DNA of 64,000 nucleotides from CAVRXT01 sp963725655. GTDB lineage: Bacteria > Acidobacteriota > Terriglobia > Acidiferrales > UBA7541. The DNA lies in NCBI GenBank assembly GCA_963725655.1, contig CAVRYY010000002.1, positions 248,001 through 312,000 on the forward strand, read 5' to 3'. Below, piece by piece: positions 36,791 to 45,098 of this stretch. Position 1 is the stretch's first letter, and every line of letters begins with the position of its first letter. Below the pieces are notes generated by a model. It saw nothing but the letters and a program-made list of their open reading frames with translations. It was not told where the DNA came from and did not search any database. The position numbers and the translations under genes are program-made.

Positions 36791-37639
36791 CTATCCGGTT
36801 TTTCGGCTCTTCTTGGGGGCCTCGGCTGCTCGTTTGCCAACCACGCTTAGCGGCGGACGTTTCTCGCCGCGCGCAGCAGGCTTCTCGGCCAGGCTCTTTT
36901 TCAGGGCTTCCATCAAGTCGATTACCGGAGCCTTTGCCACGTGTGGCGCGGCGACCAGCTGGCGTCCGCCGGCTTTGGCGTCGATCAGCTCGCGCAGGCC
37001 CACCTGGTAAGCGTCGCGATATTTTTCCGGCTCCCAAGGCGCAGCGAGGCTCTCGATCAACTGCATGGCCAGAGCGCGTTCGGGCTCCTTGATTTCGCCC
37101 TTCAGCGGATTGCCGGTTTCAGCCTGACGGATTTCATTGGTATAGAACATGGTGTGGAGGGTCATGCCCTTGCCGTGGGGACGCACGATGACGATGTGTT
37201 CGCGGCTGTGCATGGTGGCCTTGGCGATGCCCGCGTAGCCAGACTTTTTCATGGCTTCGAGCAGCAGGTGATAGGCCTTCTCGCCGCTTTCCTCCGGCGC
37301 CACATAGTAGGACGAATCGAAATACAGCGGATCGACCTCGTCGAGCTTTACGAACTCCAGAATTTCCATGTTGCGCACCGATTCGGGCTCGATCTTTTCG
37401 ATCTCCTCTTCGGTGAACAGCAGATATTGGTCCTTCTCGATTTCATATCCCTTTTCCACTTCCGATCGCTCCACCATGCGGTTGCATTGCGGGCAGAACA
37501 GCGGCTGCTTGAGCCGGGTGTGGCACACCGAATGAATTTGATTGAAGCTGATGCGCTCGGTGCGCGCCGCGGGTGATAGGCGGATCGGGATCGATACCAA
37601 ACCAAACGAAAGGTAGCCCTTCCAGGACGATGCGGCCAT
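36791..37639 (-). CDS. ku: Non-homologous end joining protein Ku
   Basis: About 282 residues from ATG 37639 (an upstream ATG at 37651 adds four residues). Bacterial Ku forms a ring on DNA double-strand ends and recruits ligase LigD. AASSWKGYLSFGLVSIPIRL, LKQPLFCPQCNRMV, EIEKIEPESVRNMEILEFV, FDSSYYVAPEESGEKAYHLL and GYAGIAKATMHSREHIVIVR are the family blocks. The C-terminal tail is Lys/Arg/Pro-rich as usual for DNA or ligase contact. No ligD is in the window. Confidence 0.95.
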   Translation of the reverse strand: MAASSWKGYLSFGLVSIPIRLSPAARTERISFNQIHSVCHTRLKQPLFCPQCNRMVERSEVEKGYEIEKDQYLLFTEEEIEKIEPESVRNMEILEFVKLDEVDPLYFDSSYYVAPEESGEKAYHLLLEAMKKSGYAGIAKATMHSREHIVIVRPHGKGMTLHTMFYTNEIRQAETGNPLKGEIKEPERALAMQLIESLAAPWEPEKYRDAYQVGLRELIDAKAGGRQLVAAPHVAKAPVIDLMEALKKSLAEKPAARGEKRPPLSVVGKRAAEAPKKSRKTG

Positions 37640-37906
37640 AGCCCCCTCCACGAGGTTCGCCCATGCTACCCGCGTTGGCGAGGCAGGGCAAGCGAGAGAA
37701 ACGCCGTATTACGTACTTGGCACCCCCCCCTCTTTTTCTGCCTGTCGCCGCGGATTTCCCGCGGAGTGTCGATCGGGTTCGACTGAATTGCTCCGTTAAA
37801 TCCATCACCGGTTCCATTACTGCTGAGAGCTTCATTACGATTTTTCCTGTGGAAAAGTCCGCGAAACAACTTTTCGGATGGTTACTTTAGGAGCATCGTA
37901 GTGTCG

Positions 37907-37931
37907 ACGTGTCGGTATCAAATCGACACGT
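37907..37931. promoter_or_regulatory. Inverted repeat upstream of the 60-bp-repeat gene
   Basis: ACGTGTCG-gtatcaaat-CGACACGT, perfect 8-bp arms, 25 bp upstream of the ATG at 37956, with a TAAGGAGA ribosome site in between. It could be an operator or an RNA hairpin in the leader. The remainder of the gap from 37640 holds only a C-rich run near 37725 and no gene. Confidence 0.5.
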
Positions 37932-37955
37932 ACAAAAAGCGATAAGGAGATTCCA

Positions 37956-38735
37956 TTGAAATACACACTCACTACAGTTGCGCTCGCAGCCGTTCTTGCT
38001 GCAGCGACGCCTTTGGTGCGCAGCACCGTTTCACGGCCTGCTTTCGGACGCGGTGGGACGATCGCGGATGGATCAGAACCAGCACCGCCGTGGCCGGGTG
38101 GCGGAGGCGGAAAGGTCAATCTGGCGGACGGATCAGAACCAGCACCGCCGTGGCCGGGTGGCGGAGGCGGAAAGGTCAATCTGGCGGACGGATCAGAACC
38201 AGCACCGCCGTGGCCGGGTGGCGGAGGCGGAAAGGTCAATCTGGCGGACGGATCAGAACCAGCACCGCCGTGGCCGGGTGGCGGAGGCGGAAAGGTCAAT
38301 CTGGCGGACGGATCAGAACCAGCACCGCCGTGGCCGGGTGGCGGAGGCGGAAAGGTCAATCTGGCGGACGGATCAGAACCAGCACCGCCGTGGCCGGGTG
38401 GCGGAGGCGGAAAGGTCAATCTGGCGGACGGATCAGAACCAGCACCGCCGTGGCCGGGTGGCGGAGGCGGAAAGGTCAATCTGGCGGACGGATCAGAACC
38501 AGCACCGCCGTGGCCGGGTGGCGGCGGTGGAAAGGTCGATCTCGCGGATGGATCAGAACCAGCACCGCCGTGGCCAGGTGGCGGTGGTGGAAAGGTCAAT
38601 CTTGCGGATGGATCAGAGCCAGCACCGCCGTGGCCGGGTGGCGGTGGTGGGAAGGTCGATCTCGCGGACGGATCAGAACCAGCACCACCGTGGCCAGGCG
38701 GCGGTGGCGGAAGGATGGTGGCGGCGAACTCATAG
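37956..38735 (+). CDS. Secreted protein of eleven ADGSEPAPPWPGGGGG repeats
   Basis: 259 residues from ATG 37956 with AAGGAG about 8 bp upstream. Residues 1-17 form a signal peptide (KYTLTTVALAAVLAAA). After a short leader (to residue 36) come 11 copies of a 20-residue unit, ADGSEPAPPWPGGGGG plus KVNL or KVDL, ending RMVAANS. All other plus frames and one minus frame are also open across the repeats, but only this frame has a signal peptide and ribosome site. Every unit offers Pro-Pro-Trp-Pro and an acidic patch. Candidates: a surface or matrix repeat protein, or a multi-copy peptide precursor. I do not recognise a characterised homologue. Confidence 0.65.
   Translation: MKYTLTTVALAAVLAAATPLVRSTVSRPAFGRGGTIADGSEPAPPWPGGGGGKVNLADGSEPAPPWPGGGGGKVNLADGSEPAPPWPGGGGGKVNLADGSEPAPPWPGGGGGKVNLADGSEPAPPWPGGGGGKVNLADGSEPAPPWPGGGGGKVNLADGSEPAPPWPGGGGGKVNLADGSEPAPPWPGGGGGKVDLADGSEPAPPWPGGGGGKVNLADGSEPAPPWPGGGGGKVDLADGSEPAPPWPGGGGGRMVAANS
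38064..38723 (+). repeat. Eleven 60-bp tandem repeats
   Basis: Period exactly 60 bp. Units in 38101-38520 are base-identical, while the last three to four (from about 38521) carry third-position and Asn/Asp changes. The gradient suggests recent expansion of the upstream units. Because 60 is a multiple of three, copy-number change does not shift the frame. Confidence 0.95.
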
Positions 38736-38790
38736 TCAACTCGGTCTAGCCCAGGATGAATACAGCGACGCATCACGACGCGGAGGTTAC

Positions 38791-38842
38791 GGGCGTATCA
38801 TAGGGGGTTGTACATTTCGGTAAGTGTTGCTATGATACGCCC
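38791..38842 (+). promoter_or_regulatory. Perfect 13-bp inverted repeat around a sigma70-type promoter
   Basis: Arms GGGCGTATCATAG (38791-38803) and CTATGATACGCCC (38830-38842), 26 bp apart. Between and inside them lie TTGTAC (38808-38813), a 17-bp spacer and TATGAT (38831-38836), so the right arm contains the -10 box. The promoter would drive the gene at 38897. Either a two-site operator for a repressor or a hairpin that terminates the repeat gene is possible. Confidence 0.65.
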
Positions 38843-38896
38843 CTGCCTCGGACGCACTTGGGCGATCCGAGCCGGTGTTGCAGGGGCGGCGACATA

Positions 38897-39418
38897 ATGG
38901 AACTGTTATTTTACATTGTGGTACCGGCCATTTTGCTGGTGCTGGCGGGCAAGCTTCTATGGCCGAAGTCCGAAACCAAGGCAGCGCCGGAGCATCCCGC
39001 TAATATTTCCGAGTTTCTCCCGATCCATCACCGCGAATTTCCGGATGTCGAACGGCGACTCTCGGAGTATGGGGAGATTAGCCGCAAGGCGCACAGCGAA
39101 CGGCGCGCCGCGTCGCTCGCGTATCTGGAGTCGCTGCGCGCGGATTTTTTGCGTGTCGAGCAGCTTCTGAATCGCGCCGCTAAATTTCTACCCGAAGTGA
39201 CTGTGCAGGGCGAGAGCCGACGGGTGTGGGTGGGACTGAATTTTCGCTTCGGATATTGGATGGCGCGCCAGCAGATCGTCTTGGGCCTCGATGTGGCCAC
39301 ACGCCTGAAGAACCTCGCGCAAAAACTTCAAACCCTTTCCGACTGCGCGGATGCAGCCCTGAGTCAGGTGGCGCGAGAGTACGGCCTGCCGGTATTGCAA
39401 TCCGACCTGAACCGCTAG
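38897..39418 (+). CDS. Single-pass membrane protein with helical cytoplasmic domain
   Basis: 173 residues from ATG 38897. One N-terminal transmembrane segment (LLFYIVVPAILLVLAGKLLW) is followed by a charged, helix-rich domain (REFPDVERRLSEYGEISRKA, ADFLRVEQLLNRAAKFL, LKNLAQKLQTLSDCADAALS) likely to form a coiled coil. No family recognised. It has a good promoter and operator-like repeat immediately upstream. Confidence 0.65.
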   Translation: MELLFYIVVPAILLVLAGKLLWPKSETKAAPEHPANISEFLPIHHREFPDVERRLSEYGEISRKAHSERRAASLAYLESLRADFLRVEQLLNRAAKFLPEVTVQGESRRVWVGLNFRFGYWMARQQIVLGLDVATRLKNLAQKLQTLSDCADAALSQVAREYGLPVLQSDLNR

Positions 39419-39590
39419 TTTCCTCGCATTCCCGGTGGGCCTTGCCCATTCAGCCTAATCCCCTGAACTTCGGTTACCGTCGTATCCCGCAGGCAAGACT
39501 ATCAACGCGCTCGGGCGGAAGGACGAGCCGCTGCAAATGCGGCGCCACCGACTTGCGAAGTCCAGGTGATATCATTCCCGGCACCCGAAC

Positions 39591-40367
39591 ATGCACCTGA
39601 CCGCGGCCCAATCCATCATTTGGCTTATCGGATTCATCCTGGAATCGTTGGTATGCATTTTCGCGGCGCGACGAAAGCTGTTCCGCGATTTCCCGATCTT
39701 CACCGCATATGTTTTTGTGGTTCCAGCCCGGGCCGTGCTCATGTTCGCGCTGTACCGCATCGCCGGCTACACCTCCTTCACCGCGTTTTATTCCTATTGG
39801 TTCACCCAGGCGGTGGAGCTTTGTCTGCGGGTGGCTTCGATCGGTGAGCTGGCCTGGGTGGTATCGCGACCCTATCCCGGTTTCCGTCTGGTCTTGAAGT
39901 GGGTGCTCCCGGGTGTCGCCCTGACGTTATTATTGCGCGCCGGCCTCATGGCGGCGCCGCGCGCGGTGTTCTTACCGGGTTTTGTTTTGATCCTGGAAAG
40001 AGAACTGGAATTGGCCGCGGCATTAGTGCTGTGTGTTTTGCTGGTGCTTAGCCGGCGATACGACGTAGAGGTGCAAGCACGCGTTCGATATCTTGCCGCG
40101 GGACTGCTTTTCTATTCATTGTTTCAGGTCGCCAACAACGCCATCTCGCAGGCCCGATTCAATTCGCCGCTGCGAGTGTGGGCGGTGCTGCGCTCCGCTT
40201 CCTTTTGCGTCTCGGCGCTGATCTGGCTGATCGGATTGTTGAAGACCGAACCGGTTCCACCCCGGCGAACATCGCCGGAAGATGTAGAGCGACAGCGCCA
40301 GGCGATGACCGAAGGGACCAAAGCGATGGACAAAATCATAGAGCGCCTGCGGCGGTTTCGCCGCTAG
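39591..40367 (+). CDS. Multi-pass membrane protein, unknown function
   Basis: 258 residues from ATG 39591. About six or seven hydrophobic segments are visible, for example AAQSIIWLIGFILESLVCIF, FTAYVFVVPARAVLMFALY, LVLKWVLPGVALTLLLRAGL, LAAALVLCVLLVLS and ASFCVSALIWLIGLL, with a charged C-terminal tail (DVERQRQAMTEGTKAMDKII). Resembles seven-TM proteins frequent in Acidobacteriota whose role is unknown. It ends 6 bp from the convergent MerR-TPR gene. Confidence 0.65.
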   Translation: MHLTAAQSIIWLIGFILESLVCIFAARRKLFRDFPIFTAYVFVVPARAVLMFALYRIAGYTSFTAFYSYWFTQAVELCLRVASIGELAWVVSRPYPGFRLVLKWVLPGVALTLLLRAGLMAAPRAVFLPGFVLILERELELAAALVLCVLLVLSRRYDVEVQARVRYLAAGLLFYSLFQVANNAISQARFNSPLRVWAVLRSASFCVSALIWLIGLLKTEPVPPRRTSPEDVERQRQAMTEGTKAMDKIIERLRRFRR

Positions 40368-40373
40368 ATTCGC

Positions 40374-41318
40374 TTACGGCTTACGTTTGCGGAAGGGAAT
40401 CGGAGCCGAGACTTTTCCTTCGGGGCTGGTCGGGGTGAGCCGGCCGCGGGCGGTGTCTGCCCACGCTCCGTTCGGGTCGTACTTGAGGTAGAAAGCCCAA
40501 TGTTCCTTGGCCAAGGCGTCCTCGCCGATTTTCTCGTAGGCCAGCGCAAGATTGAAATGCGCGTCGGCGTGCGCGGGCATACCGCGGACGGCGCGCTTGA
40601 GCTGCACGATGGCTTCCGCGATTTCTCCGATTTCTTCCAGCACGCACCCCAGGTTATAGCGCGCCATCGGATTGGCAGGATCGATTTTGACCGCAGCCAG
40701 GAATGCCTGGCGCGCGTCTTCCCACTGCGCTAGCTGATAATGTGCCACACCCAGATTAATGTGCGCTTCGATCCACTCCGGGGCCAGACGGATCACCTGT
40801 TGGTAAGAGTAGATCGCTTCGGGCAGTTGATCGACCTTGGCCTCGCATGCCAGGGCCGTCTCGAACCACTCCGCCGGGGTCCGCGCCTCCATCTGGTGCA
40901 ACGTAGCGGTAGGCTGACCCAGCGGAAAGGGCAGCAGCCATTGCCCCGATAGAGGATTGAAAGGCTGATCGAAAATGCCGGCGCCGAGCACGATCACCTG
41001 ACGCGCGTGTTCCGTCAATTGCAGGCGGTCGAGCGGTATTTCCGAAACACCGATTTCGTGCTCGATCGCCGCGAGAGCTTTTTGCACGCGCAAGGCGGGA
41101 ACTTTTCTATCCGTTAGCCGCTTGATGGCCCGCAGCGCCAGCAAATCAGCGAAGCCGTAGAAACGTTCACCCCAGCGCGCTCGTGGATGGACCAGATGCA
41201 GGCGCTCCCAATAGCGAAGGTGCTGAACATCCGATCCTACGATCCGGCTAGCTTCTTTGCGCGTATATCGATCGGTCAGGGCGATTCTGGTCTCCGGAAC
41301 GGGATGGATTGCACACAC
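40374..41318 (-). CDS. MerR-type DNA-binding domain fused to TPR repeats
   Basis: 314 residues. The N-terminus is a MerR-like winged helix (YTRKEASRIVGSDVQHLRYW, GERFYGFADLLALRAIKRLT, ALRVQKALAAIE). After a linker, TPR units follow (AWFETALACEAKVDQLPEAI, SYQQVIRLAPEWIEAHINLG, AFLAAVKIDPANPMARYNLG, HADAHFNLALAYEKIGEDAL). The fusion suggests a regulator whose activity depends on a protein partner docking on the TPRs. Same domain order is, to my knowledge, seen in Acidobacteriota. Target unknown; the neighbouring two-component genes diverge from it. Confidence 0.8.
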   Translation of the reverse strand: MCAIHPVPETRIALTDRYTRKEASRIVGSDVQHLRYWERLHLVHPRARWGERFYGFADLLALRAIKRLTDRKVPALRVQKALAAIEHEIGVSEIPLDRLQLTEHARQVIVLGAGIFDQPFNPLSGQWLLPFPLGQPTATLHQMEARTPAEWFETALACEAKVDQLPEAIYSYQQVIRLAPEWIEAHINLGVAHYQLAQWEDARQAFLAAVKIDPANPMARYNLGCVLEEIGEIAEAIVQLKRAVRGMPAHADAHFNLALAYEKIGEDALAKEHWAFYLKYDPNGAWADTARGRLTPTSPEGKVSAPIPFRKRKP

Positions 41319-41526
41319 TCACGCCGCAAAGCGTTTGCCTATGTATGAATTATGCACCCGCTGTCAACTCCGCCGCCCGGAGCTCTGCGGGGAATCCGTC
41401 CGAGTCCGGCGAAGACGGGAGAATTTGGGAGCGCGGTCGCGCTTTGTGCGCATTAGCAGACAGGGTACAGCGCCGCCGCGCCTGGCGTAGGCCGTGCTAG
41501 CCTTCCAAGGGGAACCACCAGCCATC

Positions 41527-43236
41527 ATGTCGCTTGAAATCGCAGAGAAGAACAGCTTACAGCGCCAGATCAATCTGTTGCGCGTCGCATTGGTTGCCAT
41601 GGCACTGCTGTGGTCGTTCCAGGGGGTACACCGCCCGGGCCAGGAAATGCCGTGGAAGCTATTGTGGGTTTATCTGGTGGCTGCCATAGCCATCGCGGTG
41701 ATCGAGTTCGCCACCGGCCGTGCGTCACTACGAATCAACCCCTGGCTCGATCTGGCTGTCGCCGGTGCATGCGTCGTCGACCTAAGTTATTACGGCGCAG
41801 CTAGCTGTCTGTTGTTCCTGTGTGTCTACGCGCTGGTGGCAACCGGGAAGGGACGTCAAGCGCTGGCGGCGACGCTGATAGCGGTGCTCGGAGCGGTGGG
41901 TCCGGCGTGGATGACGATACACATCCTTGCGCCGTTCGGAGTGGGGCCAAAGAGTCTATTTTCGCCGTGGGCCCTCGCCTTTGCGTATTTAATTGGCCTG
42001 AGCTTGCCGCTTTCGGCCTGTGCGGCATGGCTGCTGGGCCGGCGCGAACACGCGCACCTGGCGCATCGCCGATTGGTGAACAAGATCATCACCGGGATCA
42101 ATTTCGAGCGCGGTCTCGCAGAAGGTGTGCATCAGACGCTGACGGATTTGGCGGTCGCGTTCGCCTGCGAGAGCGCTTGCCTGATGTTTCTGGATGACGA
42201 ATTGGAGCGCCTGTACCTCTGGAAGGCAAGCCCGCCAGACGCCGAAGTGAAGCCGCCCGAGACCTATCCTCAGGCGCGCGCCGACGTTTTGCTGGCGGAT
42301 TGCCTGGAAGTGAACGGCTGTTGGGCGAGTCTCGGGGGCAAGATGGAGGGGTTTGGATGGGACCGCCGAACCGGGGTCCGGGTGAAGAGCCTGCCCCAGC
42401 CGCCGACGTCGACCGCCGCCGTCTTTTCCGCGAAATCGTTGATGGCGGCGTCGATCGAAGCCGGCGGGCGCCCGAGTGGCCGGTTGGTGCTGGTCAATCC
42501 GAGCCGCAAGTTCCGTCCCGCGGACCTGCGAAACCTGGAGGCTGTCGCCGAGCAGGTGCAAGCGCCGCTCGAAAATCTGTTCCTGGCGCGGCACATGCGC
42601 GCGCGAGCCGTGGAATCGGAACGCGGCCGGATTTCCCGCGATTTGCACGACGGCACGCTGCAAACGCTGCTCAGCTTCCAGATCCAGCTGGACGTACTGC
42701 GGCGGAAACTACCGCAAATGCCCCTGGAAAAGGTCGAGCAGGAGCTGGATTCGCTGCGGGAGATCGTGAAGACCGAGAATGACGATTTGCGGCGGTTTGT
42801 CACCGAAATGCGTCCGGTACGCATCGAAAGCGCCGATTTGCGCGAGATGATGACCGGATTTGCCCAACGTTATCGCATGGAATCGGGCGTAGGATTGGAC
42901 CTTTTCATCGAAGAAGGCGATTTGCGCGTCCCCGACCGCATTTGCCGGGAACTCTTCCAGATATATCGTGAGTCACTCAACAACATAAAAAAGCATGCGA
43001 ATGCCAGCCACGTCGTGGTAAAACTAGGGCAGGATGAGGCAAAGGTTTCTTTGGTAGTTGATGATAATGGCCATGGTTTCAGTTTTACCGGCCGTTATTC
43101 GAGCGAAGAGCTTGATCGGTTGCGCTTGGGACCCATTTCAATTAAAGAACGAACGCGCGGTATGGGCGGAGCGCTGACGGTGGAATCCAACCCGGGGCAC
43201 GGGGCGCGTCTAACTGTTGAAATTCCATTGAGTTAA
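41527..43236 (+). CDS. Membrane sensor histidine kinase, NarL-system type
   Basis: About 569 residues from ATG 41527 (a GTG at 41494 adds 11). The N-terminal half has five to six transmembrane segments (ALVAMALLWSFQGV, LLWVYLVAAIAIAVIEFATG, LDLAVAGACVVDLSYYGAAS, LAFAYLIGLSLPLSACAAWL). A GAF-like region (about 180-350) precedes the HisKA_3 dimerisation motif RISRDLHDGTLQTLLSFQIQ with phospho-acceptor His374. The ATP-binding domain shows ESLNNIKKHANASHVVV (N box), VDDNGHGFSF and IKERTRGMGGALTVES. It is coupled to the response regulator 1 bp downstream. Signal unknown. Confidence 0.9.
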   Translation: MSLEIAEKNSLQRQINLLRVALVAMALLWSFQGVHRPGQEMPWKLLWVYLVAAIAIAVIEFATGRASLRINPWLDLAVAGACVVDLSYYGAASCLLFLCVYALVATGKGRQALAATLIAVLGAVGPAWMTIHILAPFGVGPKSLFSPWALAFAYLIGLSLPLSACAAWLLGRREHAHLAHRRLVNKIITGINFERGLAEGVHQTLTDLAVAFACESACLMFLDDELERLYLWKASPPDAEVKPPETYPQARADVLLADCLEVNGCWASLGGKMEGFGWDRRTGVRVKSLPQPPTSTAAVFSAKSLMAASIEAGGRPSGRLVLVNPSRKFRPADLRNLEAVAEQVQAPLENLFLARHMRARAVESERGRISRDLHDGTLQTLLSFQIQLDVLRRKLPQMPLEKVEQELDSLREIVKTENDDLRRFVTEMRPVRIESADLREMMTGFAQRYRMESGVGLDLFIEEGDLRVPDRICRELFQIYRESLNNIKKHANASHVVVKLGQDEAKVSLVVDDNGHGFSFTGRYSSEELDRLRLGPISIKERTRGMGGALTVESNPGHGARLTVEIPLS

Positions 43237-43237
43237 A

Positions 43238-43903
43238 ATGACCAAGACTAAAGCAGTGGTGCGTATTCTTGTGGCTGACGACCATGCCATCTTTCGCGAT
43301 GGCCTGCGAAAGCTATTGGATGGCGCCGACGACGTCCAGATCATCGGCGAAGCGTCGAACGGCAATGAATGCGTGAAGATGCTGGCGCGCCTCAAGCCGG
43401 ATATTTTGTTGCTCGACCTGCGCATGCCCGAAAAAGACGGCCTCGGCGTGCTCGAGGAAATCAACTTCGATACGGTGCAGACTCGCGTCATCGTGCTCAC
43501 CGCCGCCGAAGACGACCGCGACGTAGTTCGTGCGATGCGCCTGGGCGCGCGCGGAGTTGTGTTGAAGCAGTCCGCCAGCGATCTGTTACTCAAGAGCATC
43601 CGCAAGGTCCACGACGGCGAAATCTGGCTGGATAACCGCATGACCGCGGAAGTGATCGACGCCTTCAAGAAGTCCGCGGAAGCCGGGCAGCGCCGCGAGA
43701 AGCCGTTGCTGAGCGACCGTGAAAAAGAAATCGTGCAACTGGTGGCGCAGGGCTTCCGTAACCGTGAAATCGGCGAGAAGCTTTTCATTAGCGAGCAAAC
43801 GGTGAAAAACCACCTGCACAACATCTTCGACAAACTAGGCGTTTCCGATCGGCTCGAACTCGCCTTATACGCGATCCATCACCGGCTGATCGACCAGACG
43901 TAA
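43238..43903 (+). CDS. NarL/LuxR-family response regulator
   Basis: 221 residues from ATG 43238, one base after the kinase stop. The receiver domain has ILVADDHAIFRDGLRKLL with the acidic pocket and phospho-acceptor Asp60 in ILLLDLRMPEKDG, then VLTAAEDD and LKQSASD (conserved Thr/Lys). The C-terminal LuxR helix-turn-helix reads LSDREKEIVQLVAQGFRNRE followed by LFISEQTVKNHLHNIFDKLG. It should be phosphorylated by the adjacent kinase and bind DNA; targets are unknown. Confidence 0.94.
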   Translation: MTKTKAVVRILVADDHAIFRDGLRKLLDGADDVQIIGEASNGNECVKMLARLKPDILLLDLRMPEKDGLGVLEEINFDTVQTRVIVLTAAEDDRDVVRAMRLGARGVVLKQSASDLLLKSIRKVHDGEIWLDNRMTAEVIDAFKKSAEAGQRREKPLLSDREKEIVQLVAQGFRNREIGEKLFISEQTVKNHLHNIFDKLGVSDRLELALYAIHHRLIDQT

Positions 43904-43934
43904 CTGCTCGCACCGGACGTTGATCCATTCCGCG

Positions 43935-44098
43935 TGGCACTGCCAACTTGGCCGTGGGCGCTTGGCCGATCTCACCCGCGAATTCGGAGAGCTACCCAGC
44001 ACGCCGAAGATTTCTAATACCTGCTCCGTAATCTCAGCTAGGGCATTTTGAACCGCATTTGTCCAGTGCTTCACTTCGCATTGCCAGGTTGGCTGTGC
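43935..44098. repeat. Two dispersed GCCA-loop-TGGC hairpins
   Basis: GGCACTGCC-aactt-GGCCGTGG (43936-43957, imperfect) and GCATTGCC-aggtt-GGCTGTGC (44078-44098), related to 21921-21941. They lie in the 265-bp gap between the response regulator and the TPR gene. No coding sequence is seen in the gap. Confidence 0.45.
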
Positions 44099-44168
44099 CA
44101 CCACGCCCACGAAAAAACACGCGGACCTTTGCGCACGGCACGCGCTGCGTTATTCTGGCTGGGTCGAG

Positions 44169-45098
44169 ATGAGTTTCACCATCCCAATCCCTCAAGAAAA
44201 TCACGCCACCGGTAACTCGAATTCCTCGTCGCGGCCCCGTGCGCCTGGCACGCTGCGCCAATCGTTCCGACGCTCTGGAACAGCCGGACAATCGCGCGAG
44301 ACCGTGATGTTCTCCAGCTTTGTGCTGCTTGCGGGGCTCTTCATCGTTACCGGTTTCTTATCGAAGATCTTTCATGCGCAAGAGGCGAGTCTGGCCCGCC
44401 ATTGGGCCGCGCAGGGGGAAGCTCAGCTCCGCAGCGGGGACGCGCCAGCAGCCATTGAGGATTATCGAAGTGCGCTGGTGTACGAGCCCGATGACCGGCA
44501 AGACGAATTTCGGCTGGTGCAGGCGCTCGAGGCGGCCGGCCGCACCGAGGAAGCCGAGGCGTACTTGACGCGCTTGCTCGAACCTTCTCCGGGCAATGGA
44601 GAAGTCAATCGCGAGCTCGGGCGCCTGGCCGCCCGCAAGGGCTTGGAGCAGGAAGCCATCGACTACTATCACGGCGCAATCAACGGCGCGTGGGCCGATC
44701 ATCCGCGCCAGCAGCGCATCGCCTCCAGGGAAGAATTGAGCTCGTTCTTGCTGGATGCCGGCGACACCACCCGGGCGGAAGATGAGCTGCTGGCGCTCGC
44801 GGCCACCGTGCCGGATGACGATGCCACCGACGTTCTGCAAACTGCGGGGCTGTTCTTGCGCGCTGGGAACGTGGCTGGCGCACTTCGCGAATATCAGATC
44901 GCCCTCAAGACCGATCCGCGCAATCCTGTGGCGCTCACCGGCGCCGGGACCTGTGCCTATCAAATCGGCGATTACCGAGCCGCGGAGGATTATCTCTCCC
45001 GGACGCAACGGGAAGGAAACCGAAACGCCGCGGTAGACGACATGTTGGAAAAGATACGATCCACTGTCCCGCATCCAGACCGGGACGCGAAGAAATGA
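44169..45098 (+). CDS. Membrane-anchored TPR protein
   Basis: 309 residues. After a Ser/Pro/Arg-rich N-terminus there is one transmembrane segment (FSSFVLLAGLFIVTGFLSKI), then TPR-type helical repeats (HWAAQGEAQLRSGDAPAAIE, DEFRLVQALEAAGRTEEAEA, AGLFLRAGNVAGALREYQIA, TGAGTCAYQIGDYRAAEDYL). Start ATG 44169; ATG 44307 (MFSSF) is a possible alternative just before the TM segment. It overlaps the ClC gene by four bases, so the two proteins may act together at the membrane. Confidence 0.75.
   Translation: MSFTIPIPQENHATGNSNSSSRPRAPGTLRQSFRRSGTAGQSRETVMFSSFVLLAGLFIVTGFLSKIFHAQEASLARHWAAQGEAQLRSGDAPAAIEDYRSALVYEPDDRQDEFRLVQALEAAGRTEEAEAYLTRLLEPSPGNGEVNRELGRLAARKGLEQEAIDYYHGAINGAWADHPRQQRIASREELSSFLLDAGDTTRAEDELLALAATVPDDDATDVLQTAGLFLRAGNVAGALREYQIALKTDPRNPVALTGAGTCAYQIGDYRAAEDYLSRTQREGNRNAAVDDMLEKIRSTVPHPDRDAKK

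Noticed and set aside
37725..37740. Run of C followed by T near 37725 as a terminator
   Set aside because: No stem precedes the T run on the plus strand and no gene ends there.
38064..38723. 60-bp tandem repeats as a CRISPR array
   Set aside because: The repeats are contiguous without unique spacers and encode an in-frame secreted protein; no cas genes nearby.
37835..38776. 313-codon minus-strand opening over the 60-bp repeats
   Set aside because: Open only because the repeat lacks stops on that strand; no signal peptide or ribosome site.
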